Numbered from the stretch's first letter, positions 9,640-20,194 are shown. The stretch is 35,600 nt of DNA from Chara braunii (GCA_003427395.1 BFEA01000362.1:1020988-1056587), one strand, 5' to 3'. The notes: generated by a model from the letters alone, not told the origin. Numbers and translations are program-made.

Positions 9640-10080
9640 TAAATAATCATTCTATAGTAAAATTACAATCTTAATTTCAAATTTTCATTCCATCTTAAAA
9701 AATATCATTCCAATTTTAAATTTTTCATCTTACTTATAAACTTTCATTCCAATAATAGGGTATCCCTTCTTATTTGGACTACATGCTAGAGATGGAATGA
9801 AAGTCTGGATGAGTTCATGAAATATTTTAATTGGACTGTCATTCTAAGTAAGGATTTTCAATCATAAATAGGTTAATCCAATCTAAATTAGAAAATATTT
9901 GTTGTAGTAAAATGAAAATTCAATTAAAACATTTCATAAACTCGTCCAGACTTCCATTCCATCTTGAACAAATAGATGTAGTTGGAAGGGAAAGCTCATA
10001 TTTAGACGGGATTTTATCAAACAAAACTTAAAATTCTGCAATTGGACGAACATTGGAATGATAATATGTAAATATGAAGG
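9640..10080. repeat. AT-rich foldback element (imperfect long inverted repeat)
   Basis: A strongly AT-rich island with two complementary arms: 9790-9833 (containing GATGGAATGAAAGTCTGGAT) pairs with 9920-9963 (containing CCAGACTTCCATTCCATC) around a central loop. Weaker pairing extends outward: CTTCTTATTTGGACTACAT near 9765 matches ATGTAGTTGGAAGGG near 9975, and CATTCCAATA near 9745 matches CATTGGAATG near 10050. It resembles a MITE or foldback transposon; no coding potential. Edges and target duplication are not resolved. Confidence 0.6.
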
Positions 10081-11739
10081 ATTTTTTTTTTTATGGCATG
10101 TTTTTTCAACTTTCATTTTTCGTGGGAATTTTTCTGTTGAAGCTGGCTCAAGAGTTGAGAACGAAGAGAGATTTGCGGACGCGCTTGCGAGTTTTATAGT
10201 TGCTACAGGTGAGATAGAAGGAGGAGAAGGCGACAGGAAAGCTGAGGTGTAAGAGGAGAAGCAGGAGGAGAAGACTTTGAGAAGAGTGCTCTACGAACGC
10301 CATGCTGATCCCTCGGAACTCAAGGTTTAACCAATCAGGTTCGTCGCGCGATAGGAAGGTCCTATCGATCCACGCGCCGGATTGGCGAGCGGGAGTTATC
10401 GGGGGATCGACCGGGCGTCGTACACCAGACTTAGAGGGTGAGAAGAGAAAAGGCGCGAGAGGTGGCGCAAGACGGGTCCAAGATTCAGATGATCAAGAAA
10501 GGGAAATGGGCGCGCGAAAGCAAGGCGGGAGAGAGAGAGAGAGAGGGAGAAGGAAAAACAGTTACGGGGAGAGAGAAAGAGGAGGGAGAAGGGAAGGGAG
10601 GCGCGAGAGGGAGTGATGCGGCGGACAGAGAAGAGGAAGCTTTGGCATGCACGGCGCTGTCAACAAAAAAAGAAAAAGGCACCGAAACAGTTACAGCTTG
10701 CTTCTATCCTAATTCAAAATTGAAATCACCATGTCCGCGCGCGAAAAAGCGACGCGGGGAAAAAAAATAGTACGCCTATTCGTATTCACGCAAAATTCCG
10801 AGAGTTTTCCCCGACGCGCCCAAGAACATCTACTCACCCAAAAAGGACAAGTCGAAGTTCCGCTTATCCTGGAATTCCCAACTACCGAGCCCAATTCCTA
10901 GTGCGCTCGCTAGGGCGCACGTAAATTCCCATGTATTTCTCGACTTTGCAAAAAGAAAAACAAAACTCAGTAGTCGAAAAAAAAAAAAGCTCTTCAAAAA
11001 GGAAAATGCGGCACCCGAAAGCAAGAACTCAAAACGGGGTTTTCCTGGGGTAGGTATGATACAAGCAAAAGGGTACGAAAGATGGCACGGGGTCGGGAAG
11101 TGGTTCGTCACACACATGAGAAGATGCTCCTCACTTTCTGCCCGCACTGCCCAACCGACCTCCACTAGATTCGCACAGGAGCATAGGAGCAGGGCCACTA
11201 CCATGCCCAAGATCGCATGAAGACTATCCTAAGCACCTCGATAGCCTCCCTTTCCTCCAGCGTGTCAACCCATGACACCACATAAACGAAGCACAGAGCA
11301 AGATATCTCCTCAGCCTAGGTTATCAAGGCTGGAAGGACCTTCAGTCGAAGCGTCACGTCAATGGCCGGGCCAGACAAGACCATCGGAACCTCGCGCCAT
11401 CACCCCCCAATATTCCTTGCCGGGATCCATGCCGACAAGGCGCCACCAACTCACAAGCCGGATCATGTCGATAGCGGAGCGACACGGCGCTCGCAGTCGC
11501 GCCGCGCCGCACGGGTCCACCCAACCACTCTTATGCCTGCCCTTAAGTCAGGTCCCAAGATTTTCCAAAATTTGTTGTTGTTCACGGGGTCTTCCACCCA
11601 ACTCCCTGCTCTTAATTCAGTGCTCTTGTGCAGGGCCCAGATCCAATGACGGGGTGTAGCCTTTTGGGTTGTGTTGTAATTTAATTCCACTAATCTGATT
11701 CTAGGCAGTTTCTCCTTTACCCTTTCCAAGGGAACCACC
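10081..11739. other. No supported gene; purine-rich interval
   Basis: Bases about 10200-10640 are strongly purine-rich on the plus strand with GAGA runs, producing open frames full of Arg, Glu and Lys that are compositional artefacts. A run of 12 A lies at 10978-10989. From 11360 to 11740 open frames exist on both strands, but none shows recognisable domains; part may be degraded 5' sequence of the LINE that becomes recognisable near 11745. Confidence 0.5.
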
Positions 11740-11744
11740 CATCT

Positions 11745-13164
11745 GCCTCCTTGGAGAAGATGGTGTTCGGAGAAGGGTTTTGTACATGGGTTAGAGCAAT
11801 GTATACGGAGGCCTCCTCGGTAGTGGTGGTTAATGGTCAACTGTCCTCTGAGTTCCCACTGCCAAGATCGCTCAGCAAGGGTGACCTTTGGCACCATTAC
11901 TGTTCATCACTCAACTAGAAGTGCTTATGCATAATATTAGGAGTAACTCTAGAATAGTAGGGCTTCACCTCCCTCCCTACATCCATTGGAAAGGGGGAGA
12001 GATAGCTGATGATTTGACTGTGGCATGTACCAACAAGAAAGAGTCTTTCGACGAATTGAAAGCAGCCTTGGACCAATATTGTACTCTTTCTGAAGCATCT
12101 ATCAACTGGGACAAATCTTTGTATTTCCTGCCCGAGTCCTATAATCTCGAGGCGGACTGGGGTCTTCGCCGTATCCCGATAACACAACTGACCGGTTCCT
12201 GGGTATTCAGGTCTCCCTAAAGGATAACTCTCCTACTCAAGATGCAATCTTAACGAACAAGATTGTGGCCAGAATCAATGGGTGGGTGAGAAATCACCAA
12301 TTATCCCTGTTTGGCAGGGCCCTGGTTCCAGGTGCTGCTGCTTTCTCAGTCCTTTGGTTCCCACTGACAGTTCACCTAATATCGGGAGAGGAAGCGTACA
12401 GGGCAATCACGGGTGCAGCAGCAAGGTACCTATGGCAACCGCTTGCTACGGAACAACAAAGCTACATAGTCGAAGCAGCATGGGAAACGGTATGCTGTAC
12501 AAGGGACGAAGGGGGCCTTGGAATATTGGACCCTCTTCAGCAAAACATAGCCTTGTTGGCCAAATGGCCAGTGGCTGCCATGTTCGGAGATGCAGACAAA
12601 TGTTGGATATGGTTGGCAGAGTATATCTTGATGATAGAACGATCCCTCCAAAAAGGTGTACATGTTTGGCTCTGCTTTCTGATTCCTTCATATCGCCGAA
12701 GGAGAGTCAAGTCACAAATTTGGCATAACATTCTGGTAGCTTGGAACAAGGTCCGCCCCCAGCTACAGGGAGAACCAAAATCTAGGGGAGAGATCCTTAA
12801 TCAGATTATTTTTTAGAACAGGTACATAACGGAGCCTGAGGGCGGCTGTTTGAAAGCCGACAGCGTTCCAGGCTCCTTTGGAAGGTCACGGATCCAGCAA
12901 GGGGTGATCCAACTAAGAGAGTTATGGGATTTGGGCATTTTTAGGGTCAAGCAAACTGCCAGACTATTCTGGATGGGACACCGTAGCGGCCGTCGGCAGG
13001 CTTGGGGACTTGGTGCAGCGCCGGTCACACGTCACCAGCCACAAAATCTCCCTAGAACTTTTCTGAAAGAATTCCGGACCAGCTAGAGGTGACTGCTCCT
13101 ACCAGCACCTCAAGCTGCCTCCGTGGATGACTTTCCCAAAAAAAAAAAAAAAAAAAAAAAAAAA
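11745..13164 (+). pseudogene. L1-type LINE remnant: reverse transcriptase palm to 3' end and poly(A)
   Basis: The reading starts with SASLEKMVFGEGFCTWVRAM, VVNGQLSSEFPLPRS, then after a one-base shift an in-frame TGA (near 11880) precedes PLAPLLF of the usual QGCPLxPLLF box. The RT catalytic box is IADDLTVAC (normally FADD), followed by ALDQYCTLSEASINWDKS as in L1 RTs. A frameshift near 12180 leads to FLGIQVSLKD (thumb), KIVARINGWVRNHQLSLFGRA, EGGLGILDPLQQNIALLAKW and, after a TAG at about 12814, PGSFGRSRIQQGVIQLRELWD. The copy is 5'-truncated: no endonuclease is visible. It ends in a hairpin (13080-13117) and 27 A at 13138-13164. An intact parent would reverse transcribe its RNA at a nicked target. 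Confidence 0.9.
13080..13117 (+). ncRNA. LINE 3' stem-loop before poly(A)
   Basis: CAGCT-a-GAGGTG at 13080-13091 pairs with CACCTC-a-AGCTG at 13106-13117, leaving a loop containing CTGCTCCTACCAG. It lies 20 bases before the LINE poly(A). The SINEs at 16.1, 18.7, 27.2 and 27.3 kb carry an equivalent hairpin in the same place, with similar loop sequence, which supports a role in recognition by the LINE reverse transcriptase (inference). Confidence 0.65.
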
Positions 13165-13355
13165 GAAAAGAATTTCTGCCAATTCTCGAAGAAAATGGGA
13201 AAAAGTAAGTAGGGCATTTTTTGCCATCACCTCCAGAGATGACCGCAACTGGAGACTGGCAAATGGCCATGCTCATAGTACACTTTGTACCATGGCAAAT
13301 CTGTGTGACTGGCCCTCCACCCTTTTCTTGGGGAATTTTGCGATTTCGGGCCGCA

Positions 13356-13483
13356 GTGTGAGTATGCCCTCACACTAGCCCTTTTTAAACATTTTTCTGG
13401 ACGGAATTGCGGCCAGATGCATACAGGTTCCTCCGTAAATGCTGTTATACATTGAAGATGGTGCCAGTGTGAGTATGCCCTGA
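13356..13483 (+). repeat. Repeated 16-mer AGTGTGAGTATGCCCT
   Basis: The same 16 bases occur at about 13356-13371 and 13468-13483, some 112 bases apart, in direct orientation. The first copy is followed by CACAC, so it folds back on its own GTGTG. Likely ends of a small mobile element or a short duplicated segment. No gene overlaps it. Confidence 0.45.
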
Positions 13484-13510
13484 CTCAATATCGTCATTCA
13501 TGGCAGATGG

Positions 13511-13621
13511 CTACCTTCTTCCCCCGAATACAACGTACGGTCATTCTAGCTGTATCTGGACCGAAAGATGCCTCAAATACAGCTATAATGACCGCACGTT
13601 GTATTCGGGGGAAGAAGGTAG
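13511..13621. mobile_element. MITE with near-perfect 45-bp terminal inverted repeats
   Basis: The left arm starts CTACCTTCTTCCCCCGAATA and continues to GCTGTAT; the right arm is its inverse ending in GGGGGAAGAAGGTAG, with only a few mismatches and about 20 bases of centre. The trinucleotide TGG flanks both ends (13508-13510 and 13622-13624), a plausible 3-bp target duplication. A degraded relative lies at 35283-35361. Non-autonomous; no transposase here. Confidence 0.75.
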
Positions 13622-13624
13622 TGG

Positions 13625-14545
13625 TGAAACTAGGACCCAAGTGGTAACCCCAGTACTAAGCAAATCTTGAATTAATCCTCTTCCTTTTTTTTTCTTTGTT
13701 TTTTTTACTCTTTCTTTACTATCCTCCTCTTCTTCCGTGAAGGACAGCACAAAGGCTTCAGGACACTGGGCATTGCTTTATTACTGACCAGGCTTCATGC
13801 ATTTTGACACCTTTCTCGACCAGGTGCATTGGAAGGAGTCCAGAGTTTTGAGTTCTGCACAACCATCAGAATCCCCAGACACATCTAGACTCTTGTGTGT
13901 AGTGGAGTGAGGTCCACTGCGGGAAAATGTATTTTTTATATTCTATATCTCTATAAAATACTTCCTCGTTAGACACTTTTGCACATGCACCAGATGAAAT
14001 GATTACTGTTTGGGGGTGAACTATACAGGCGACAGACAAGATGCAATATTTAAATCCGCTAGCTTGCTAGGCTTCCCAAACTGGACTGTCTCTCGCTGGT
14101 GGACAGAGCGCCGAGAGCGGCGAGGCTCTGCCTCCAGATGTCGCCTTGTGAGACCGAGATGCAGCTGCTGCTTCAACTCTTAGTCAGACAATGTGGCTTC
14201 GGTTTCTTTTTTAGAAAAGGGTGTCACTGATGGCTTTCAGGTACCATCATTGAACGGAGCGGGCCCCGGGTAATTCAGATCTATTTACTCCTCTGATTCC
14301 GTGCGGGATTGGAACTGAGGTTTGCTGATCAGCAGCTCTTGAATGTGGGGAAGAGAGGTCCCACTTATCCAGATACCGTGCATGATGTCAGTGGAAAGTA
14401 CGGAGCAGAGAATCCTGGCAGGTGAGGTTTTTTTGTTTTGGTTTGTTTTGGCAGGTGGGTTTGCCACGGGCACTGGGGCCCAACGGAAAAATGAACATTC
14501 TTGAGAAGAAATGAAGGGACGGGGACAGTCTACGGAGGCAGGCGC
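13625..14545. other. No gene seen
   Basis: Contains a T/C-rich run (13675-13735) and a GC-rich imperfect hairpin near 14105-14130. No open frame here has recognisable protein features. Near 14546-14640 there are partial, degraded copies of the GGGCCTAGTTGCAxTACT terminus seen in the foldback family. Confidence 0.5.
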
Positions 14546-14690
14546 TCTCTGGGCCCACTTAGTTGCAGTACTCCCCTTCCACCTGCGCGCTCTCCGGGCC
14601 TAGTTGCAATACTCGTCATCCACCACACTGCAGTCCATGCAGATCGGTGGCGATATAAAATACGAGGCACCAACGTGGTCGCACAACTTG

Positions 14691-14811
14691 GGGCCTCGCT
14701 GCACAACTCTCGAATGTGCCAAACAAGAGTGAATCTTCCGCCAGAATATGGAAAGATGCACGGCCATGATTGTTGTCTTTTGTGCATGTCGAGAGTAGTG
14801 CAGCAAGGCCC
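14691..14811. mobile_element. GGGCC-family foldback MITE, 121 bp, TSD TTG
   Basis: Terminal inverted repeats GGGCCTCGCTGCACAACTCT and the inverse ending AGTAGTGCAGCAAGGCCC. TTG occurs immediately on both sides (14688-14690, 14812-14814). The interior (GAGTGAATCTTCCGCC, ATGGAAAGATG, GTCTTTTGTGCAT) is shared with copies at 20342, 25090 and 34135, so this is a defined short family rather than a chance palindrome. Confidence 0.85.
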
Positions 14812-15190
14812 TTGCACTTGCCATCATCGCGTTACCTTGACAAAAAAGTTTCATTGTTTCGGGGAAGCTAGATTGAAGGAAGGAAGGTAGCAAGGGGATT
14901 TTCAACAGAAAGGGTTGTTTGTTAGGGTGACTAGTGGGAGGCTGCTAGCGCTAGCGCCCCGTCGCCGCCAGTTCGGCAAGGCCCAGGCTGCTGGCACGAC
15001 TAGTGCCCGGGGGAGTTGTTCCTGGCGCTGGGCCTGTACGCGCGCCCAGTAGACGCGCGTGGTGTTTTGCCACGTGGCGTTCGCTGTTGGTGGCGCAGGT
15101 GCCCCGCGGCGCGCGGACAGGGGCAGCGCCAGCCGTGGAATTAATCCGATACGTTGACGATTAGAAGCGGCGGCTTCGCTACTATCAGCT
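14812..15190. other. No gene seen; GC-rich tract
   Basis: Bases 14935-15125 are much more GC-rich than their surroundings, with GCGCGC and CACGTGG motifs. This could be a promoter-like or CpG-rich segment for the ORF starting at 15191, but no TATA box or initiator stands out. Confidence 0.3.
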
Positions 15191-15664
15191 ATGATTGGGG
15201 AAGGCATGGAGACTTCGCTTCAAGGGGGCCTGCGGGGATCCGCTCTTGACTTGCAGGATGAGGAGGAAGTGTCCGCTTTCTCTACTGTGATAACAAATAA
15301 ACAGCAGTTGGAGGAGATGTCCGCAGCACTGTGTCAAGTGAATGGAGATTTGCCACACGATGATCTGCTGGAGGGAGAGGAAACTTACGATGGCTGGGAT
15401 GATGAGCTTTATGAGCTGATCTCTTTGCGACAGCGGGATGAGATTGACAGAGCGCGGGCGATCGCCATTTTCTACGACTGCGTGGAGATGCTGCAGCAGG
15501 TCAAAGACATGTTTGCTGGCCTTCTAACGAAGAGACATGCGGGAGGTTTGCCAGGTGGTGAGACACGGACAGCATCGACAGCATCAACATCATTCATAAC
15601 ATCATCAAATATCACCGATATTAGCGGCACTGCCATCGACGGCAGGTACATCATTGGTGGTTGA
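15191..15664 (+). CDS. Hypothetical acidic ORF, unrecognised
   Basis: 157 codons from ATG 15191 with an in-frame TGA about 40 bases upstream, so the N terminus is closed. The middle (about residues 20-120) looks like a folded protein: LDLQDEEEVSAF, EEMSAALCQVNGDLPHDDLL, YDGWDDELYELISLRQRDEIDRARAIAIFYDCVEMLQQVKD reads as acidic then helical. The C terminus is Thr/Ser-rich, encoded by an ACA/ATC-type cryptic triplet repeat. No family recognised. It could be a host gene exon or part of a DNA transposon. The next ORF overlaps its last bases in another frame. Confidence 0.4.
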   Translation: MIGEGMETSLQGGLRGSALDLQDEEEVSAFSTVITNKQQLEEMSAALCQVNGDLPHDDLLEGEETYDGWDDELYELISLRQRDEIDRARAIAIFYDCVEMLQQVKDMFAGLLTKRHAGGLPGGETRTASTASTSFITSSNITDISGTAIDGRYIIGG

Positions 15665-16105
15665 TACGGGTTCATTGCCAATAGCATCTATCACAGTGAC
15701 TGCATCATTAACAGCATCTACAACAACATTATCATCAAAAGTAACAACAGTATCAGCAATGGCTACACAGTTAGAGTCCACAATGGCTATGCTGTTAACT
15801 ACAACATGTATGGAGGTGGCGTCATCGAATGATCCTGGCTGTGTCTGGCAACGTGAGATGTTTGCGCAGGGTCATGCTCCACGGGGGCTGGAAGAGGGGC
15901 TGCCCCCTTACATGGAGTTCGCGGATCTGAAGTTGGGCGGCCGCAAGATCCTTGAGGAGGGACAAGGGTTTGGCGGTTTTGGCAAAAACGATGATGAAGA
16001 TTTCGGGAATGGCTTTTGGACCAGCTGCTTCATCGTTGGAGATGCGGCCAGGAACGATGATGCTCTCCAAGACAAGAACAACAAGTGTGATGCAGCGTGT
16101 ATCGA

Positions 16106-16107
<2 letters not shown>
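15654..16107 (+). CDS. Overlapping hypothetical ORF truncated by a SINE
   Basis: Overlaps the end of the previous ORF by 11 bases in a different frame. The N half is Thr/Ser/Val-rich and reads the same cryptic triplet repeat. The C half looks protein-like: DPGCVWQREMFAQGHAPRGL, EGLPPYMEFADLKLGGRKIL, GFGGFGKNDDEDFGNGFWT. The frame then runs into a poly(T) that is the tail of an inverted SINE, so the natural C terminus is lost. The two ORFs may be one protein broken by a frameshift. Function unknown. Confidence 0.35.
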
Positions 16108-16140
<33 letters not shown>

Positions 16141-16253
16141 ACGCCCTCGCCGCTGTTAGTGCTGCTGATAAAAGCAGACACCACTAACACCAGGAGGGAG
16201 GCTCCATCTATTGGTGGGGAGCATCACCTGCTGGAAAACGGGTCCAGCGTCCC
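16108..16253 (-). mobile_element. SINE (type A), inverted
   Basis: Read on the minus strand it begins GGGACGCTGGACCCGTTTTC at 16253, has the CACCAATAGATGGAGC segment, a 3' stem-loop (TGTTAGTG at 16154-16161 against CACTAACA at 16182-16189) and ends in a poly(A) that is the T run at 16108-16136. All these parts are shared with SINEs downstream. It terminates the ORF at 15654. Confidence 0.85.
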
Positions 16254-16299
16254 ATATACAGAGATTGAGAATGTCTGAGAACAATGAGAATAGTGACTG

Positions 16300-16560
16300 T
16301 GAGGTCTGCCAGCATTGATTGCCCTGCACCTCAGGGGATTGACTGAACAGCCTTAAATAGTGACCTCTCTTTTCTGGGGTGTCTCAGAGAAAGGTTAGAG
16401 AAACACTAGGTAAAAAGCTTGCCCGCGTTGATTACCCTGGACTACAGGGGCTGAGCCGGTGCTCGGAATTTGCAGCATGTCAAATGAAGAACCGTCGTGG
16501 GGGAGTCCTGCCAGCATTGATTACCCTGGCATCCCGGGGGTTGACTGAGCAGGACGGGGG
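16300..16560 (+). repeat. Three degenerate repeats of a CATTGATT hairpin motif
   Basis: At about 16305, 16418 and 16508 the sequence reads GCCAGCATTGATTGCCCT, GCCCGCGTTGATTACCCT and GCCAGCATTGATTACCCT, each followed by a short loop, AGGGG or CGGGG, and TGACTGA or similar. The spacing is about 90-113 bases. Inverse relatives occur near 18540 (GGTTAATCCCC...GGGCAATCAATG) and 22213. Confidence 0.5.
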
Positions 16561-17946
16561 GGAGGGGGGAACCTCTTCACCTTAGAACCGGCGCCAGATT
16601 CCTACTGTAACACACTAGTACCTCCCTCCCCCCGCCAGCTTCTATCTGAACTGTCTCTTCCCTAGCACTGTGCTTTTGAAAATATATCGGAGGATAATCT
16701 TTCTGCAGGATGGGCTTACTACGATCCCCCTCCTCCATACCACTGTTCTCCCACCGTGGCTAAGGGTAACGACCGAAGAGAGGGGATGGAAGCGTTACTC
16801 AGTCTCGCCCATACCAGTCCAGACCAACCAAACAATTTGAAGAGGGGGGGAAAGGATCAGGGAAGTCTTCACTAGGTCTCATTGGGATTGCTGTGTCGAT
16901 CTTAGTCCACTCATGAAAGACGAGCCTGTAGTCCCTTACTAGATCCCACCTTGCTTGGCCTTCCCCGAGGACATTTTGGCCGCCCTTCCATTCAACTTCC
17001 CCTATCCTCCCCCCGTTGTCACCTCCAGTGAGTGTGAGTTGCTTGGCTTTCTTTCTGCCTCCCCTCGGGCTATTATGGGGTATGATTGGGGATGGGGGCG
17101 AGACGGGTGGGGGATCGTGTTGCTCTGCGAACAGGAAGGCCACGCGGGGAGGCGGGAAGTGGGAGGGAGGCGTGAAGGGGTGGGATAGGGATGGGTTTCA
17201 TGTCTTTTTCCTTGGGTGGATTGGCGGATTGCGGCGGCTGGGTAGCTGATATAAAGCTCTGTCTCTCCGTGTGAGGTCTCGGCTTAACTACTGGAGGTGC
17301 GATTGATTGTCGAAAAATTTGGGAGAGATGATGGCATCAACCATAATCATTGTTTGACTTTGTCTGTCTGGTGGCCGTTTTTACTCAGGATTCTGCTGCC
17401 AGTGTCTGGTATCGACACATAATTCGCGATTCCCGGAAGTTGGAGGTGCTGCCACGTGGACACTAATATTGAGTAATTGTGTGGTATGAATGTGCCACGT
17501 GGCGGCTCAGGTGGTTCACTGCTGAGTTCGGATGGGATTGCTATGACTGTATTTGGATTTTAGGATTCGTGAAAAGCTATAAAAAAAAAATGTTGGGTTT
17601 GAACGAAAATTATTGAAGATTTTGAAAGTAGAGTATTTAGACATCCCGTAGGAGCAATAGTCCACGTGAAGTAAAATAACTTCAGTAAAAAGGCAATTTT
17701 TTAGAACCACTGGAAGTGGCGAGGAAAAAAACATGTTTTTCAAACTTTTTCCCTAAAAAATCACTAACAAGCGAAGCACTGTTTATTGAGGAATAAAAAT
17801 ATGCATTTTTTTTATTGTCTCAAAATGTGTATAGTCCTATAAGTCACGTAGCATGGCGAACGTGTTCGAGGTTTTTGTGAGCAGACTAATATGTTATCTT
17901 GTGACTACGTTTCCCTTAACATGTCCTCTCTTTTATGGGTAACCTT

Positions 17947-17947
<1 letters not shown>
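16561..17947. other. No gene seen
   Basis: Open frames on both strands in 16800-17250 are mutually antisense and have no recognisable domains. CCACGTGG-like motifs occur near 17455 and 17500. The sequence becomes AT-rich after about 17560. Confidence 0.45.

Positions 17948-17986
<39 letters not shown>
17948..17986. repeat. Poly(T) tract, about 39 bases
   Basis: An uninterrupted T run, probably the poly(A) tail of a minus-strand retroposon whose body I cannot identify. The neighbouring 17987-18520 is AT-rich with no gene seen. Confidence 0.7.
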
Positions 17987-17990
<4 letters not shown>

Positions 17991-18529
17991 ATTTCTAATA
18001 ATTTGAAGATGCATCCCAGGCAAAAGTTGTTTGTGTTATTATTTTACATATCATATATTTTTTTGAAACGTTTCTCCTGCAAGTTTCAAAATTGATTTAT
18101 AGGAATTTATACTTTGAGAATGACGTATAGTCCTATACATCAGTATTCACAAAAACTGTTTTTTTTACAGCTTTCGAGTTTGCCTTGCAATTTTTTTCTT
18201 GGAGCTCTGCTGTTTGCCGATATGTTGGAAATCACTTATAGTCCTGTAACAAGATCTTTGTTAGAAAGGGTTTTCCGATACATTTTTAAGATCGCTTCAC
18301 TTTTAGCTCGGTTTTTTGCCTCGTCTCTTGAGAAAGGATTAAAGACGCTGTTCTTTTTTTGTTAAATACAACTGTTCACTTCTACGATTTCACTGTATAC
18401 AAAATTTTGGTTTTTATTGGTTTTGTTGGGTTTTCACGAATCATCTGAATATCCCTTCCTCTCGTAGTGTTTCATGGTCTTCGTATGACATGGACGAGGG
18501 TTTCATAATAGGTATAAGTTTTTAGGTTG

Positions 18530-18672
18530 CGATGGGCGGTTAATCCCCTCGGAAAGAGGGCAATCAATGTTGCTCATTGCATTGAATGGTGCGTGCTCTG
18601 GTGTTGCCACTACAACTGGTTAGGATGAAGGTTGTGACACATGGCACGTTCGTGACAATTTGGATGTTTACA
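18530..18672 (+). repeat. Repeat block upstream of a SINE, related to 22213-22390
   Basis: GGTTAATCCCCTCGG, GAGGGCAATCA, AATGGTGCGTGC and GACACATGGCA occur in the same order and spacing as GTTAATCCTCTCGG, GAGGGCAATCA, TAATGGTGTGTGC and GACACGTGGCA at 22213-22330. At 22.2 kb the unit runs to an A-rich end near 22377; here it is followed directly by a type A SINE head. Possibly a second SINE family. Confidence 0.5.
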
Positions 18673-18825
18673 GGGACGCTGGACCCGATTTCCGGCAGGT
18701 GTTGCTCCCCACCAATAGATGGAGCCTTCCTGAGCGTGCTAGCGGTGTTTGTTCTTACCAGCACCTCTAGCATGCACTCGGGCTGTTTTTGGTAAAACAA
18801 AAAAAACAAAAAAAACAAAAAAAAA
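18673..18825 (+). mobile_element. SINE (type A)
   Basis: Starts GGGACGCTGGACCCGATTTC, includes CACCAATAGATGGAGCC, then the 3' stem-loop: TGCTAG-c-GGTG (18737-18747) against CACC-t-CTAGCA (18762-18772), loop with TTCTTACCAG, and an A-rich tail with interspersed C at 18795-18825. Same architecture as the copies at 16.1 and 27 kb. Confidence 0.88.
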
Positions 18826-18831
18826 GGACGA

Positions 18832-19565
18832 GGCTGGGACGACACAGGCCGGTGCTGGAGCCTCTGCTCTGTAACCCAGGGGGAGCTTGAGGCCTACGAA
18901 GTTATGCCGAGGGTGGAAGGCATAACCAGATCGTCCGACGTAGTTGGCGCCGGGGTATTGACCCTGTAACCTGCTTAGGGGCTCGCCGCTAAGGGAATTG
19001 TCAAGGGAGGAAGGCACTTCCTCTCCGTCAGAGCTAGGTTGATTGGGACTGGGGAGGGTTGTGGTGCCCTGTTACCCTAGCAGAAGGGGGTATGAGATCA
19101 AGTGAGTTCTGGTACAAGGACTGAAAGCCTGGACCAACGCTCCATCTGTTGGAAGGAGGAATCTAGGATAGTAGGCAGTTTTAGTCTTGCCCCCCCCCAA
19201 CTCTTATATTTTTCTAAAGTTTTTCGAATGTCCCAAAAAGAGTTGGGTGCTTAGTGGTCCTAGGAATGTTTTTTTTGGACTTTGGGATCCCTACTAACTC
19301 GTCTTAGGTGGCGTCAATGCTGTTATACTCACTGATCTGCGGTTGTTCGATGCCAGAACGACGCTGACCGGTGCTGGGGTGTTGCCATGTAACCTGCGAT
19401 GCAGGAGCGTGAGGTCTGGTAGAGAGATCTGGGGAAGTCTTGGGGTGGGCTTTCCACGGGACAACCAAGGGTTGCTGCCGGGACGACGCTGGTCGGAGCT
19501 GGGGTGAGTTGCGTTGCCCTGTAACCCAGCAGAAGTGGGGGGGTGAGACCTAGAAGAAATCGGCA
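18832..19565 (+). repeat. Four degenerate copies of a GGGACGACGCTGG repeat
   Basis: At about 18832, 19045, 19348 and 19473 there are related units: (G)GGACGAC, GGTCGGTGCTGGGG, GCCCTGTAACCCAGCAGAAG, GGGGGTGAGACCT. The 19045 unit is partial. Spacing is irregular, so this looks like repeated insertion of a SINE-like sequence rather than a clean tandem array. No coding. Confidence 0.5.
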
Positions 19566-20063
19566 GAGAATACGACAGTTTTGGAGAACGTTGGAAGGGT
19601 TTGTGTGGAATTTCGAGGTTTTTGGAACAATCTTTCGACCTCTGTGGCCTATTCTCATGCTTCTGGAACGACGGTAAGAGTTCTTAGGTACCTCAAAAAG
19701 AAAATAAGGTGAGTGGGAGAAGATGGTGGGTTATCATGCGTCCTATCAGTGAGGGGGCTAGCTGGTAGGATGGGAGTATGACATAGCAGCAGCAGAGATG
19801 GTGGCTCCGCTGCAGTCAGTCTTGCCGGAGTGAGGTAAAGTGGATTGATGGGGGGTTTCTGAGTCGTTTCTGAATTTTGCTTAATCATGAAGTTGTCATA
19901 GACATGTCTGAAGTAGCTCCAATTTCTCCGAGCCAAAGCTGGGTAATGGCCCCGGTATCTCATGTTCCAAAATTCCATCCTTAGGCCAATTAGATTTTTG
20001 TAGTAGTTCCTTGTCTCATTCTTATGAAATTTTCTGATGAAGTTTTCTGAACGTACTCGTTAT
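19566..20063. other. No gene; fragment of a type B SINE near 19930
   Basis: AGCTGGGTAATGGCCCCGG at about 19938-19956 matches the middle of the type B SINEs at 25.9 and 26.2 kb. Nothing else recognisable. Confidence 0.45.
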
Positions 20064-20100
20064 GGGACGCTGGGCCCGGTTCCCAGTTTGTGCCAATTTG
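20064..20100 (+). mobile_element. SINE head fragment with variant stem
   Basis: GGGACGCTGGGCCCGGTTCC followed by CAGTTTGTG, as in type B. Its 5' stem is CTGGG/CCCAG where most copies have CTGGA/TCCAG. No tail; truncated after about 40 bases. Confidence 0.6.
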
Positions 20101-20141
20101 TGAGGATATGGTTGTGTCCCATAGGATATGGTTGTATCTAT

Positions 20142-20194
20142 GGGACGCTGGACCCGGTTTCCAGCAGGTGCTGCTCCCCACCAATAGATGGAGC

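Noticed and set aside
10302-10770. Arg/Glu-rich frames resembling RNA-binding proteins
   Set aside because: They come from GAGA-type simple sequence, and two overlapping frames look alike.
11463-11897. A 144-codon minus-strand frame overlapping the LINE start
   Set aside because: Its first part is antisense to clear RT sequence; the rest has no domain I recognise.
14711-14790. CACTA transposon assignment because the termini contain CACTA
   Set aside because: CACTA is internal to the terminus; the ends begin GGGCC.
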